NCBI GenBank assembly: GCA_020251025.1
Contig: JADCDI010000081.1
Coordinates: 1 to 64,000 of the forward strand
Source: Rhodobacter sp.
GTDB lineage: Bacteria; Pseudomonadota; Alphaproteobacteria; Rhodobacterales; Rhodobacteraceae
Length of the DNA: 64,000 bases
Direction: 5' to 3'
A program made the translations under genes and the position numbers. The notes below the pieces were generated by a model. That model saw only the letters and a program-made list of their open reading frames with translations, made no database searches and had not been told where the DNA came from. Positions 1 through 9,687 of the stretch are shown here, piece after piece; within the stretch, counting starts at the first letter, position 1, and each line of letters starts with the position of its first letter.

Positions 1-142
<142 letters not shown>

Positions 143-198
143 TCGGGACAGGCGGGGGAACCCACCCCCGCCTCATCCACCAGCCCGAGGGCAAGAAA

Positions 199-507
199 AT
201 GTCGTCACAAACCATTCGTATCAGGCTGAAAGCCTTTGATTACCGCGTGCTGGATGCCAGCACGCTGGAAATCGTGAACACGGCCAAGCGGACCGGCGCC
301 CAGGTGCGCGGCCCGATTCCCCTGCCCAACAAGATCGAGAAGTTCACGGTTCTGCGCGGTCCGCACATCGACAAGAAGTCGCGTGACCAGTGGGAAATCC
401 GCACGCACAAGCGTCTTCTCGACATCGTTGATCCCACTCCGCAGACCGTGGACGCGCTGATGAAGCTCGATCTTGCGGCCGGCGTCGACGTCGAAATCAA
501 AGTTTGA
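199..507 (+). CDS. rpsJ: 30S ribosomal protein S10
   Basis: 102 aa, [44 protein letters not shown]10 family. Confidence 0.98.
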   Translation: MSSQTIRIRLKAFDYRVLDASTLEIVNTAKRTGAQVRGPIPLPNKIEKFTVLRGPHIDKKSRDQWEIRTHKRLLDIVDPTPQTVDALMKLDLAAGVDVEIKV

Positions 508-521
508 AGGGGGGCGGACAG

Positions 522-1253
522 ATGCGCTCCGGCGTTATCGCAAAAAAGCTGGGCATGACCCGGCTGTTCATGGAAGACGGGCGGCAGGTTCCTGTCACCG
601 TTCTTCAGCTTGACAACCTGCAGGTTGTGGCACAGCGCACCGCTGACAGGGATGGCTACACCGCCGTCCAGCTTGGCGCGGGCACGGCCAAGGCCAAGCG
701 GACGACGGCCGCCATGCGTGGCCACTTTGCGCGGGCAAGCGTGGAACCAAAGCGCAAGATCGCCGAATTCCGCGTCAGCCCCGACAACATGATTGATGTG
801 GGTGCCGAAATTACCGCGAACCATTATCTGGCAGGCCAGTATGTGGACATCGCGGGCACCTCGATCGGCAAGGGTTTTGCCGGCGCGATGAAGCGGCACA
901 ACTTCGGCGGTCTGCGGGCATCGCACGGCGTGTCGGTGTCGCACCGCTCGCACGGGTCCACCGGCCAGTGTCAGGACCCCGGCAAGGTGTTCAAGGGCAA
1001 GAAAATGGCCGGCCATCTGGGTTCGGTGCGCGTCACGACCCAGAACCTTGAGGTTGTGCGCACGGATGCCGACCGTGGCCTGATCATGGTCAAGGGTGCG
1101 GTTCCCGGTTCCAAAGGCGGCTGGGTCACGATCAAGGACGCGGTCAAGAAGGCGGCCCCCGCCGACCTGCCGGTGCCTGCGGCAATCCGTACAGTCGCCG
1201 CTGCTGCCGCCGCTCCGGCTGCCGGGGCGACGGTGGAAGGGGGTGAAGCATGA
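522..1253 (+). CDS. rplC: 50S ribosomal protein L3
   Basis: ATG at 522 (the ORF-track start at 504 is a TTG); [17 protein letters not shown]3 family. Confidence 0.97.
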   Translation: MRSGVIAKKLGMTRLFMEDGRQVPVTVLQLDNLQVVAQRTADRDGYTAVQLGAGTAKAKRTTAAMRGHFARASVEPKRKIAEFRVSPDNMIDVGAEITANHYLAGQYVDIAGTSIGKGFAGAMKRHNFGGLRASHGVSVSHRSHGSTGQCQDPGKVFKGKKMAGHLGSVRVTTQNLEVVRTDADRGLIMVKGAVPGSKGGWVTIKDAVKKAAPADLPVPAAIRTVAAAAAAPAAGATVEGGEA

Positions 1254-1870
1254 AACTTGATGTCATCAGGCTGGACGCCGGCAAGGCAGGCTCTGTCGAT
1301 CTCGACGACGCGATTTTCGGGCTGGAGCCGCGCGCCGACATCCTGCACCGCGTGGTGCGCTGGCAGCGGGCCAAGGCCCAGGCCGGAACCCATGCGACGC
1401 TGGGCAAATCCGACGTCAGCTATTCCACAAAGAAAATCTACAAGCAGAAGGGGACCGGCGGTGCACGCCACGGGTCCCGCAAAGCCCCGATCTTCCGTCA
1501 CGGCGGCGTCTACAAGGGCCCGCAGCCGCGCAGCCACGCCCATGACCTGCCCAAGAAGTTCCGGGCGCTGGGTCTGAAGCACGCGCTGTCGGCCAAGGCT
1601 GCCGCGGGCGAGTTGATCATTCTGGATGCGGCCGCCATGGCCGATGCCAAGACCGCGAACCTGGCGAAAGCCGCGCGCGAGCTGGGCTGGAAGCGCGTCC
1701 TGATCATCGACGGTGCCGAGATCGATGAAAACTTCGCCAAGGCGGCGCGCAACATCGAAACCATCGATGTGCTGCCCTGCATCGGTGCTAACGTTTACGA
1801 TATCCTCAGGCGTGATCAGCTGGTGATCACCAAAGCGGGTCTCGAAGCTTTGGAGGCCCGTCTGAAATGA
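1250..1870 (+). CDS. rplD: 50S ribosomal protein L4
   Basis: 206 aa with [22 protein letters not shown] motif; ATGA overlap with rplC. Confidence 0.97.
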   Translation: MKLDVIRLDAGKAGSVDLDDAIFGLEPRADILHRVVRWQRAKAQAGTHATLGKSDVSYSTKKIYKQKGTGGARHGSRKAPIFRHGGVYKGPQPRSHAHDLPKKFRALGLKHALSAKAAAGELIILDAAAMADAKTANLAKAARELGWKRVLIIDGAEIDENFAKAARNIETIDVLPCIGANVYDILRRDQLVITKAGLEALEARLK

Positions 1871-2163
1871 CCGCAAAACCCGAACATTACGACGTGATCA
1901 AGAAGCCGGTCATCACCGAGAAGGCAACACTTGCGTCCGAATCGAACGCCGTTGTCTTTCAGGTGGCGATGGAGGCGACCAAGCCGATGATCAAGGAAGC
2001 GGTCGAGGCCGTTTTCGGCGTCAAGGTAAAGGCGGTCAACACCACGATCACCAAGGGCAAGACCAAGAAGTTCCGCGGCCGCCCCGGCGTGCGGTCGGAC
2101 AGGAAGAAAGCCTATGTGACGCTGGAGGCAGGAAACACCATCGACGTGACCACGGGCCTTTGA
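1867..2163 (+). CDS. rplW: 50S ribosomal protein L23
   Basis: 98 aa, [25 protein letters not shown]23 family. Confidence 0.97.
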   Translation: MTAKPEHYDVIKKPVITEKATLASESNAVVFQVAMEATKPMIKEAVEAVFGVKVKAVNTTITKGKTKKFRGRPGVRSDRKKAYVTLEAGNTIDVTTGL

Positions 2164-2164
2164 C

Positions 2165-2200
2165 GGACCGCCGAAGCTCTGCGGTCCCGGTCAGACCGGG
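2165..2200 (+). other. Structured intercistronic spacer: two adjacent hairpin-forming inverted repeats between rplW and rplB
   Basis: GGACCGC(2165-2171)...GCGGTCC(2181-2187), followed immediately by CCCGGTC.A.GACCGGG (2186-2200). Confidence 0.5.
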
Positions 2201-2283
2201 GCCGCGCAGTTCTGAAAACCGGGGATCTGCATATCCCTTCACCGGACCGGATCAGGTCCTTAAGCTGACGGAAGACAGAAAGC

Positions 2284-3120
2284 ATGGCACTCAAGTCGTA
2301 TAAGCCGACGACGCCTGGCCAACGCGGGTTGGTTCTGATCGACCGTTCGGAGCTTTGGAAAGGCCGCCCGGTCAAAGCCCTTACCGAGGGTTTGACCAAA
2401 ACGGGCGGACGGAACAATACCGGACGCGTCACGATGTGGCACAAGGGTGGGGGCGCCAAGCGTCTTTACCGCGTGGTGGATTTCCGCCGCACCAAGTTCG
2501 ACGTGGCCGCCAAGGTTGAACGCATCGAATATGATCCCAACCGCACCGCCTTCATCGCCCTTCTGCGCTATGACGATGGCGAGCTGGCCTATATCCTGGC
2601 GCCGCAGCGTCTGGGCGTTGGCGACTCGGTGATCGCCGGGGTGAAGACCGATGTGAAGCCGGGCAATGCGATGCCCTTCTCGGGCATGCCCATCGGCACG
2701 ATTGTTCACAATGTCGAATTGAAGCCCGGCAAGGGGGGCCAACTGGCCCGTGCTGCCGGAACCTATGCCCAGTTTGTCGGCCGTGACGGTGGCTATGCGC
2801 AGATCCGCCTGTCCTCGGGCGAGCTTCGCATGGTCCGTCAGGAATGCATGGCAACGGTCGGGGCAGTTTCGAACCCCGACAACTCGAACCAGAACTTCGG
2901 CAAGGCGGGTCGCATGCGCCACAAGGGCATCCGCCCGACCGTGCGCGGCGTTGCGATGAACCCGATTGACCACCCGCATGGCGGCGGCGAGGGCCGCACC
3001 AGCGGCGGCCGGCACCCGGTGACACCCTGGGGCAAGGGCACCAAGGGCAACAAGACACGCAAGAACAAGACGACGGACAAATACATCGTCCGTTCGCGCA
3101 ATGCGAAGAAGGGGCGTTGA
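2284..3120 (+). CDS. rplB: 50S ribosomal protein L2
   Basis: 278 aa with [29 protein letters not shown]. Confidence 0.98.
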   Translation: MALKSYKPTTPGQRGLVLIDRSELWKGRPVKALTEGLTKTGGRNNTGRVTMWHKGGGAKRLYRVVDFRRTKFDVAAKVERIEYDPNRTAFIALLRYDDGELAYILAPQRLGVGDSVIAGVKTDVKPGNAMPFSGMPIGTIVHNVELKPGKGGQLARAAGTYAQFVGRDGGYAQIRLSSGELRMVRQECMATVGAVSNPDNSNQNFGKAGRMRHKGIRPTVRGVAMNPIDHPHGGGEGRTSGGRHPVTPWGKGTKGNKTRKNKTTDKYIVRSRNAKKGR

Positions 3121-3123
3121 TCC

Positions 3124-3402
3124 ATGCCGCGTTCAGTCTGGAAAGGCCCCTTCGTTGACGCTTACGTCCTGAAAAAGGCCGAAAAAGCAAGGGAATCGAG
3201 CAAGAACGAGGTGATCAAGATCTGGTCGCGCCGTTCCACGATCCTGCCCCAGTTCGTTGGCCTGACCTTCGCGGTCTACAACGGGCACAAGCACATTCCC
3301 GTCAACGTGTCGGAAGAGATGATCGGCCAGAAGTTCGGGGAGTATTCGCCGACCCGGACCTATTACGGTCACGCAGCCGACAAAAAAGCGAAACGGAAGT
3401 AA
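3124..3402 (+). CDS. rpsS: 30S ribosomal protein S19
   Basis: 92 aa, [25 protein letters not shown]. Confidence 0.98.
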   Translation: MPRSVWKGPFVDAYVLKKAEKARESSKNEVIKIWSRRSTILPQFVGLTFAVYNGHKHIPVNVSEEMIGQKFGEYSPTRTYYGHAADKKAKRK

Positions 3403-3405
3403 GCC

Positions 3406-3786
3406 ATGGGAACCGAGAAAAATCCGCGCCGCGTGGCCGAAAACGAAGCAATGGCCAAGCTGCGCATGCTGAAGACCAGCCCGCAGAAACTTAACCTTGT
3501 CGCCACGCTGATCCGCGGCAAGAAGGTGGAAAAGGCGCTGTCAGACCTTACCTTTTCCAAGCGGCGCATCGCCATCGACGTCAAGAAGTGCCTGCAATCG
3601 GCCATCGCCAATGCCGAAAACAACCACGGTCTTGATGTGGACGAACTGGTGGTCGCCGAGGCCTATGTCGGCAAGAACATCACCCTCAAGCGCGGCCGTC
3701 CGCGCGCCCGGGGCCGGTTTGGCAAAATCATGAAACCGTTCAGCGAACTGACGATCACGGTCCGCCAAGTCGGGGAGTCTGCATAA
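3406..3786 (+). CDS. rplV: 50S ribosomal protein L22
   Basis: 126 aa with L22 signature [23 protein letters not shown]. Confidence 0.97.
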   Translation: MGTEKNPRRVAENEAMAKLRMLKTSPQKLNLVATLIRGKKVEKALSDLTFSKRRIAIDVKKCLQSAIANAENNHGLDVDELVVAEAYVGKNITLKRGRPRARGRFGKIMKPFSELTITVRQVGESA

Positions 3787-4496
3787 TGGGTCAGAAGGTC
3801 AATCCGATCGGCATGCGCCTTCAGGTCAACCGGACCTGGGACAGCCGCTGGTTCGCCGAGTCAAAGGACTATGGCAACCTGCTGCTGGAAGACCTCAAGA
3901 TGCGCGCCTTCATTCATGAAGAGTGCAAGCAGGCCGGGATCAGCAAGGTGATCATCGAGCGTCCGCACAAGAAGTGCCGTGTCACGATCCACACGGCGCG
4001 CCCCGGCGTGATCATCGGCAAGAAAGGCGCAGACATCGAAGGTCTGCGCAAGAAGCTGGCGGCTTTCACCAAGTCGGAGCTGCACCTGAACATCGTCGAG
4101 GTGCGCAAGCCCGAGGTTGATGCGCAGCTGGTCGCGGAATCGATTGCACAGCAGATGGAACGCCGTGTGTCCTTCCGCCGCGCCATGAAGCGTGGCGTGC
4201 AGAACGCCATGCGTCTGGGTGCCCTTGGCATCCGCGTGAACGTGGCCGGCCGTCTGGGCGGTGCCGAGATTGCCCGGACCGAATGGTACCGCGAGGGCCG
4301 TGTGCCGCTGCACACCCTTCGGGCCGACATCGACTATGCGCTGTGCGAAGCCGCGACCCCCTACGGGATCATCGGCGTCAAGGTCTGGATCTTCAAAGGC
4401 GAAATCCTGGAACATGATCCGCAGGCGCATGACCGCCGTCACGCGGAAGCACAGGAAGGCAGCGTTCCGCGCCAGCCGCGCCGCGAACGCGCGTAA
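3786..4496 (+). CDS. rpsC: 30S ribosomal protein S3
   Basis: 236 aa, [25 protein letters not shown] domain; syntenic. Confidence 0.98.
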   Translation: MGQKVNPIGMRLQVNRTWDSRWFAESKDYGNLLLEDLKMRAFIHEECKQAGISKVIIERPHKKCRVTIHTARPGVIIGKKGADIEGLRKKLAAFTKSELHLNIVEVRKPEVDAQLVAESIAQQMERRVSFRRAMKRGVQNAMRLGALGIRVNVAGRLGGAEIARTEWYREGRVPLHTLRADIDYALCEAATPYGIIGVKVWIFKGEILEHDPQAHDRRHAEAQEGSVPRQPRRERA

Positions 4497-4508
4497 AGGA
4501 GAGAGACA

Positions 4509-4922
4509 ATGCTGCAACCCAAACGGACAAAGTTCCGCAAGCAGTTCAAGGGCCGCATTCATGGCGAAGCGAAGGGTGGCTTCATGCTCAACTTCGGGTC
4601 CTTCGGCCTGAAAGCCACCGAGCCCGAGCGTGTGACCGCGCGGCAGATCGAGGCGGCCCGCCGCGCGATCACCCGCCACATGAAGCGTCAGGGCCGGGTC
4701 TGGATCCGGATCTTCCCGGATGTCCCGGTCTCGGCCAAACCCACCGAGGTGCGGATGGGCAAGGGCAAGGGTTCGACCGATTACTGGGCGGCCAAGGTAA
4801 AGCCTGGCCGGATCATGTTCGAGATCGACGGCGTTGCGGAATCCGTCGCGCGCGAGGCGCTGCGTCTTGGCGCGATGAAGCTTCCGGTGCTGACCCGCGT
4901 CGTGATCCGCGAAGACTGGTAA
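4509..4922 (+). CDS. rplP: 50S ribosomal protein L16
   Basis: 137 aa, [24 protein letters not shown]. Confidence 0.98.
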   Translation: MLQPKRTKFRKQFKGRIHGEAKGGFMLNFGSFGLKATEPERVTARQIEAARRAITRHMKRQGRVWIRIFPDVPVSAKPTEVRMGKGKGSTDYWAAKVKPGRIMFEIDGVAESVAREALRLGAMKLPVLTRVVIREDW

Positions 4923-4956
4923 GCCGGATGCGGTGATGACCGCCCGGTGAAACAGG

Positions 4957-4990
4957 GCCCTGCCGGCAGCGGCGGGGCTTTTTCTTTCCT
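4957..4990 (+). terminator. Rho-independent terminator downstream of rplP
   Basis: GCCCTGCCG(4957-4965) GCAG CGGCGGGGC(4970-4978), one G-U wobble, followed by TTTTTCTTTCCT. Confidence 0.8.
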
Positions 4991-5004
4991 TGACGGAGCC
5001 CGCC

Positions 5005-5628
5005 ATGGCCGAGATCGTCTCGCTGTTTGTCACCCGCCTCTATCGCGCCGGGGTCAATGATCTGGGCAGCAAGAAGATCGACTTTCCGGAATTGGCCTCT
5101 TCCTGCCTTGCCATTGCGGAAGAGGATGTGGCGGGCCAGCGGTGGAGCGATAAGAACGGCTATCCCGGTTACACCAGCTATGCCTCGCTCAACGACCTGC
5201 CCTGGCGCTTTCCGGTCTTTGCCGATCTGGAAAAGGCGCTGGACAAGCATGTTGCGGTCTTTGTCAAGGACCTGGGGTTCGATTTGCAGGGCAAGAAGCT
5301 GAAATGCGGATCGCTCTGGATCAACATCCTGCCCGAAGGCGGAATGCATGCCAGCCACATCCACCCCCATTCGGTTATCTCCGGCACCGCCTATGTCGCC
5401 ATGCCCAAGGGTGCCTCGGCGCTCAAGCTGGAAGACCCGCGTCTGCCGATGATGATGGCGGCGCCGACCCGGATCAAGAAGGCGGCCGAATGCCTGCAAA
5501 GCTTCGTCTATGTCAAACCCGCCGTGGGTGAGGTGCTGATGTGGGAAAGCTGGCTGCGCCACGAGGTGCCGATGAACATGTCCGGGCAAGAGCGGATCTC
5601 GGTGAGCTTCAATTATGAGTGGGGTTGA
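5005..5628 (+). CDS. TIGR02466-like putative 2OG-Fe(II) oxygenase family protein
   Basis: MAEIVSLFVTRLYRAG...GGMHASHIHPHSVISGTAYV...EGEVLMWESWLRHEVPMNMSGQERISVSFNYE; facial-triad-like H...H. Start taken at MAEIVSL within ORF 4990..5628. Confidence 0.7.
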   Translation: MAEIVSLFVTRLYRAGVNDLGSKKIDFPELASSCLAIAEEDVAGQRWSDKNGYPGYTSYASLNDLPWRFPVFADLEKALDKHVAVFVKDLGFDLQGKKLKCGSLWINILPEGGMHASHIHPHSVISGTAYVAMPKGASALKLEDPRLPMMMAAPTRIKKAAECLQSFVYVKPAVGEVLMWESWLRHEVPMNMSGQERISVSFNYEWG

Positions 5629-5773
5629 CCGGGACGCGGGGGGCAATGGTCTGGGCCTTTGCCAGCGCGCCGGGTCTGACGGCGGGTGTTTACGCTCTGC
5701 GACGTCGATGGTCGCTTTCTGGCCGGGCTGTTCCTGATCTTGCCGGTACTGTCGCCAGAAAAAGGGGGCAGGT

Positions 5774-7390
5774 GTGGACAATCCGGATTTCATCATCGTT
5801 GGTGCCGGTTCTGCCGGATCGGTTCTGGCAGACCGGCTGACGGCGGACGGACGTTTCCGCGTTCTGGTAATCGAGGCGGGCGGGACGGACCGGCGGTTTT
5901 ATGTGCAGATGCCGCTGGGCTACGGCAAGTTGTTCTACGACCCTGCGGTCAACTGGTTGTACCGGACGGAACCGGATCCGGGTCTGGCGGGCCAGCGCGA
6001 CCACTGGCCACGCGGGCGGCTTTTGGGGGGATCATCCTCGATCAACGCGATGGTCTATATCAGGGGGCACCGCAGCGATTACGACGACTGGAAGGCGGCG
6101 GGAAACCCGGGCTGGGGCTGGGACGAGGTGCTGGCCGCCTATCGCGCGATGGAAGACAACGAGGCGGGCGGCGACGAATGGCGTGGCACCGGCGGGCCGC
6201 TGTTCATTTCGGCAAACCGGCGCGATCTGCACCCGCTGGTGGAAAGCTATATCGCGGCGGGCAAAGCGGCGGGGCTGGCGCATATCGCCGATTTCAACGG
6301 ACCCGGGCAGGAGGGGATTGGCACCTATCAGCTGACGGTAAAGAACGGGCGGCGCAATTCGGCGGCGCGCGCCTTTCTGCGCCCGGCCATGAAACGGCAC
6401 AATCTGGCGGTGATGACCCATGCCCAGGCAACGCGCGTGGTGATTGACGGTGGCCGTGCCGTGGGCGTTGAAGTGATGCACAGGGGCGCGCGGCGTGTCA
6501 TCCGGGCCCGGGCCGAGGTGATCCTGGCGGGTGGCGCGATCAACTCGCCACAGCTTCTGCAATTGTCGGGCATCGGGCCGGGGGCGCTGCTGGCCGGTCT
6601 TGGCCTGCCTGTGCTGAAGGACAACCCGAACGTGGGCGATCACCTGAGCGACCATCAGGGCATCAACTACACCTGGCGGATGAACGTGCCCACGCTGAAC
6701 CAGGAGCTGCGGCCCTGGTGGGGCAAGCTGCGGGTGGGCGCGCGCTATCTGTTGACCGGGCGCGGGCCGCTGAGCCTGTCGATCAACCACGGGGGCGGGT
6801 TTTTTCGCACCCGGCCCGGGCTTGACCGGCCCAACATGCAGCTTTACATGCAGGCCTTTTCAACGCTGATCCCGCGCGAAGGGGAGCGCCCGCTTCTGAC
6901 ACCCGATCCGTTTGCGGGCATGTCGCTGGGCCTGTCGAACTGCCGCCCCACCAGCCGGGGGCATATCCGGCTGGCCAGCGCTGATCCGCTGGCGCATCCG
7001 GTGATCACGGCCAATGCCTTTTCGACCGATCACGATGTCGGCGAAATGCTGGATGCGGTGAAGTTCCTGCGCCACCTCGCGGCACAGCCGCCGCTGGCAC
7101 GCCTTATCGAGGAAGAGCTGCGCCCTGGTCCGCAGTGCCGGACCGATGACGCCCTGATTGCGGATTTCCGGGCGCGCAGCGGCACGGTCTATCACCCGTC
7201 CTGCACCTGCCGGATGGGTCCCGATCCTGCGTCCTCCGTGGTGGACGCCCGACTTCGGGTTCATGGACTGGCAGGACTGCGGGTCTGCGATGCCTCGGTC
7301 TTTCCGGCGCTGATCGCCGGAAACACCAACGCACCCGCCATGATGGTGGGCTGGAAGGGCGCGGAGATCATCCTGGCAGATCAGCGGTAG
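5774..7390 (+). CDS. GMC family FAD-dependent oxidoreductase (choline/alcohol dehydrogenase-like)
   Basis: N-terminal DFIIVGAGSAGSVLADRL, GGSSSINAMVYIRGH, C-terminal YHPSCTCRMGPDPASSVVD...NTNAPAMMVG. GTG start. Confidence 0.92.
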   Translation: MDNPDFIIVGAGSAGSVLADRLTADGRFRVLVIEAGGTDRRFYVQMPLGYGKLFYDPAVNWLYRTEPDPGLAGQRDHWPRGRLLGGSSSINAMVYIRGHRSDYDDWKAAGNPGWGWDEVLAAYRAMEDNEAGGDEWRGTGGPLFISANRRDLHPLVESYIAAGKAAGLAHIADFNGPGQEGIGTYQLTVKNGRRNSAARAFLRPAMKRHNLAVMTHAQATRVVIDGGRAVGVEVMHRGARRVIRARAEVILAGGAINSPQLLQLSGIGPGALLAGLGLPVLKDNPNVGDHLSDHQGINYTWRMNVPTLNQELRPWWGKLRVGARYLLTGRGPLSLSINHGGGFFRTRPGLDRPNMQLYMQAFSTLIPREGERPLLTPDPFAGMSLGLSNCRPTSRGHIRLASADPLAHPVITANAFSTDHDVGEMLDAVKFLRHLAAQPPLARLIEEELRPGPQCRTDDALIADFRARSGTVYHPSCTCRMGPDPASSVVDARLRVHGLAGLRVCDASVFPALIAGNTNAPAMMVGWKGAEIILADQR

Positions 7391-7400
7391 CGGAGCGGCG

Positions 7401-7432
7401 CAAAAGATAAAAGGCGGGCCAAGGGCCCGCCC
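7401..7432 (-). terminator. Rho-independent terminator for the csp gene
   Basis: GGCGGGCC(7413-7420) AAG GGCCCGCC(7424-7431); on the minus strand followed by TTTTATCTTTT. Confidence 0.75.
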
Positions 7433-7457
7433 TTGGGGGTCATGCGCCGTGCGGATA

Positions 7458-7664
7458 TCAGGCGAGCGCGAGGTTGGTTGCTGATTCGCGGCCGTCGCGG
7501 CCTGCTTCGATGTCGAAGGTCACAGCCTGACCGTCCTTCAGCGACCGAAGCCCGGCACGCTCAAGCGCGGTGATGTGAACGAACACGTCCTTACGCCCGC
7601 CCTCGGGGGCGATAAAGCCGTAGCCTTTGGTTTCATTGAACCATTTCACGGTGCCCTTGGCCAT
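7458..7664 (-). CDS. Cold-shock protein, CspA family
   Basis: 68 aa MAKGTVKWFNETKGYGFIAPEGGRKDVFVHITALE, RNP motifs present. Confidence 0.95.
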   Translation of the reverse strand: MAKGTVKWFNETKGYGFIAPEGGRKDVFVHITALERAGLRSLKDGQAVTFDIEAGRDGRESATNLALA

Positions 7665-7859
7665 CGTGATCTCTCCTCCTAGATGCCGCCCGCGGATATG
7701 CGGCGGCCCGGCTCAGTCAACGCAAGATCGAGGGACTGTGCCTTTTGGAGCAGACAGTGGTCGATAGGATAACGTCGCCGCATAAAGTTGATAGAAACAG
7801 AACGAAAAATCAAGAGGGAACATTGCAATCCAGCGTTGCGGACATCTTTCCTTTGCGGA

Positions 7860-8828
7860 TCAAGATGGGGAAAGGATATCATCCTCCAGAAACCAGCGCA
7901 CCGTATCTTCAAAAGAGGCATCCGTCGCAAAGCCCAGGCGCTGCGCCTTTTCAGGCCGGACACGGGCGCGCCAGCCGCGCACGATGCGCTCGATCACCGG
8001 ATCGGGCTGCCAGGTGATCCGCGTTTCGGCAAGCGGTCCGGCAACGCGTGTCATCGCGGCAATCATGTCGCCGATCGTATCCGTCCGGCCGGTCAGGTTC
8101 AGGCAGCGGTTACAACCGAAGGCCGCCCCGTCCAGCGTGGCCGCGTGAATCAGGTTGGCAACCACGGTCCGCGGGGCCGTGTGCCAGACCTCGAAGTCGC
8201 GCGGGACAGGGCAATTCGCCGTCTGCCCCTGCAGCGTGTCGCGGAAGATCGAGGACATGAAGCTGGATGCGGCCGCGTTGGGTTTGCCGGGGCGGATCGT
8301 GACGGTGGGCAGGCGCAGGCCGCGCCCGTCAAGAAATCCGCGCCGCGACATATCGGACAAAAGCAGCTCGCCCATCGCCTTTTGCGTGCCGTAAGAGGTT
8401 TGAGGGTTCAGCTCGACCCCGTCGGTGATCTCGTCAGGCTCCTCCCCGCCATGCACTGCGGCGGAGGAGGCATAGACCAGGACCGGCGCATTCCCTGCCG
8501 CCCGTGCCGCCAGACAAAGGTTGAGTGTCCCCAACAGGTTGACCCGCAGTCCGAGGTCGAAATCCGCCTCGGCCGCGCCCGAAACGACAGCGGCGAGGTG
8601 GAAGATCACGTCAAAGGGGCGGGACATGACCGTGCCAAGGGCCGTCCTGTCAGAGATGTCGCAGGCCAGGCATCCGACAGGAAAGGGTGCCGGGACGGGG
8701 GCCGGCACGCCAAGGTCGACAAGCGTGACCGAGGCAATGGGCCTGCCCCGCAGCACCCCGTCCCGGGCCAGACGCTGTGCCAGCTTCCGGCCGATGAAAC
8801 CGCCGCCCCCCGTAATGAGAATATGCAT
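7860..8828 (-). CDS. NAD-dependent epimerase/dehydratase, extended SDR (D-erythronate dehydrogenase DenD-like)
   Basis: MHILITGGGGFIGRKLAQRL, YGTQKAMGELLLSDMSRRGFLDGRGLRLPTVTIRPGKPNAAASSFMSSIFRD. Confidence 0.8.
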   Translation of the reverse strand: MHILITGGGGFIGRKLAQRLARDGVLRGRPIASVTLVDLGVPAPVPAPFPVGCLACDISDRTALGTVMSRPFDVIFHLAAVVSGAAEADFDLGLRVNLLGTLNLCLAARAAGNAPVLVYASSAAVHGGEEPDEITDGVELNPQTSYGTQKAMGELLLSDMSRRGFLDGRGLRLPTVTIRPGKPNAAASSFMSSIFRDTLQGQTANCPVPRDFEVWHTAPRTVVANLIHAATLDGAAFGCNRCLNLTGRTDTIGDMIAAMTRVAGPLAETRITWQPDPVIERIVRGWRARVRPEKAQRLGFATDASFEDTVRWFLEDDILSPS

Positions 8829-8988
8829 GCTTCCCCCCCCCGTGTTCCCGGTGCGTCAAGGCTAGCGGCTTGGGCGCGGTTTCGCCAACAGGTTCTGCAA
8901 CCGGTCTGGCGGGCAGTTTTGCGCTGACAGCCGCAGGTCGATCCACTAGGTTCGCGCAAACGGGCACAAGCACCCTGGCCGGAGACGA

Positions 8989-9687
8989 ATGACAGACTGG
9001 CTGACCCCCGAGGAATGGCGCGCCGTTGCCCTGTCGCTGCGCGTGTCGTTCTGGGCAACCCTGGTCAGCCTGCCCTTCGGCATCACCGTGGCCTATGTGC
9101 TGGCGCGGTACCGCTTTCGCGGGCATCAACTGCTGAACGGGCTGGTCCACCTGCCGCTGATCCTGCCGCCGGTCGTGACGGGATACCTTTTGCTGCTGAC
9201 CTTCGGACGCAAGGGCGCCGTCGGGGCGTTTCTGGACCAGACCTTCGGGCTGGTCTTTGCCTTTCGCTGGACCGGGGCCGCGCTTGCGGCTGCGGTCATG
9301 GCCTTTCCGCTGATGGTGCGCGCCATCCGCATGGCGATCGAGGCGGTCGATCCCCGGCTGGAGGCGGCGGCGGGCACGCTTGGCGCGTCCCGTCCTTGGG
9401 TGTTCGTCACGGTCACGCTGCCCCTGATCCTGCCCGGAATCGTTGCCGGGGCGATCCTGGCCTTTGCCAAGGCGATGGGCGAATTCGGCGCGACGATCAC
9501 CTTCGTTGGCAATATCCCCGGACAGACCCAGACCCTGCCGTCGGCAATCTACGCCTATCTGCAGGTTCCCGGCGGGGATGCGGCGGCGTTCCGGCTGGTG
9601 CTGGCCGCCATTGCCATTGCGATGCTGGCCCTGCTGCTGTCGGAATGGGTCGGCCGGTCTGTCGCACGCCGGATTGCCGGGGCATGA
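8989..9687 (+). CDS. modB: Molybdate ABC transporter permease
   Basis: 232 aa, AxxLGASRPWVFVTVTLPLILPGIVAGAILAFAKAMGEFGATITFVGNIPGQTQTLPSAIY, typical ModB. Confidence 0.93.
   Translation: MTDWLTPEEWRAVALSLRVSFWATLVSLPFGITVAYVLARYRFRGHQLLNGLVHLPLILPPVVTGYLLLLTFGRKGAVGAFLDQTFGLVFAFRWTGAALAAAVMAFPLMVRAIRMAIEAVDPRLEAAAGTLGASRPWVFVTVTLPLILPGIVAGAILAFAKAMGEFGATITFVGNIPGQTQTLPSAIYAYLQVPGGDAAAFRLVLAAIAIAMLALLLSEWVGRSVARRIAGA

Noticed and set aside
971-1876. 301-aa minus-strand ORF antisense to rplC/rplD
   Set aside because: Shadow of L3/L4 coding sequence.
3861-5033. Long minus-strand ORF (390 aa) antisense to rpsC/rplP
   Set aside because: Fully antisense to confidently assigned ribosomal genes; composition typical of high-GC shadow ORFs; no recognisable family.
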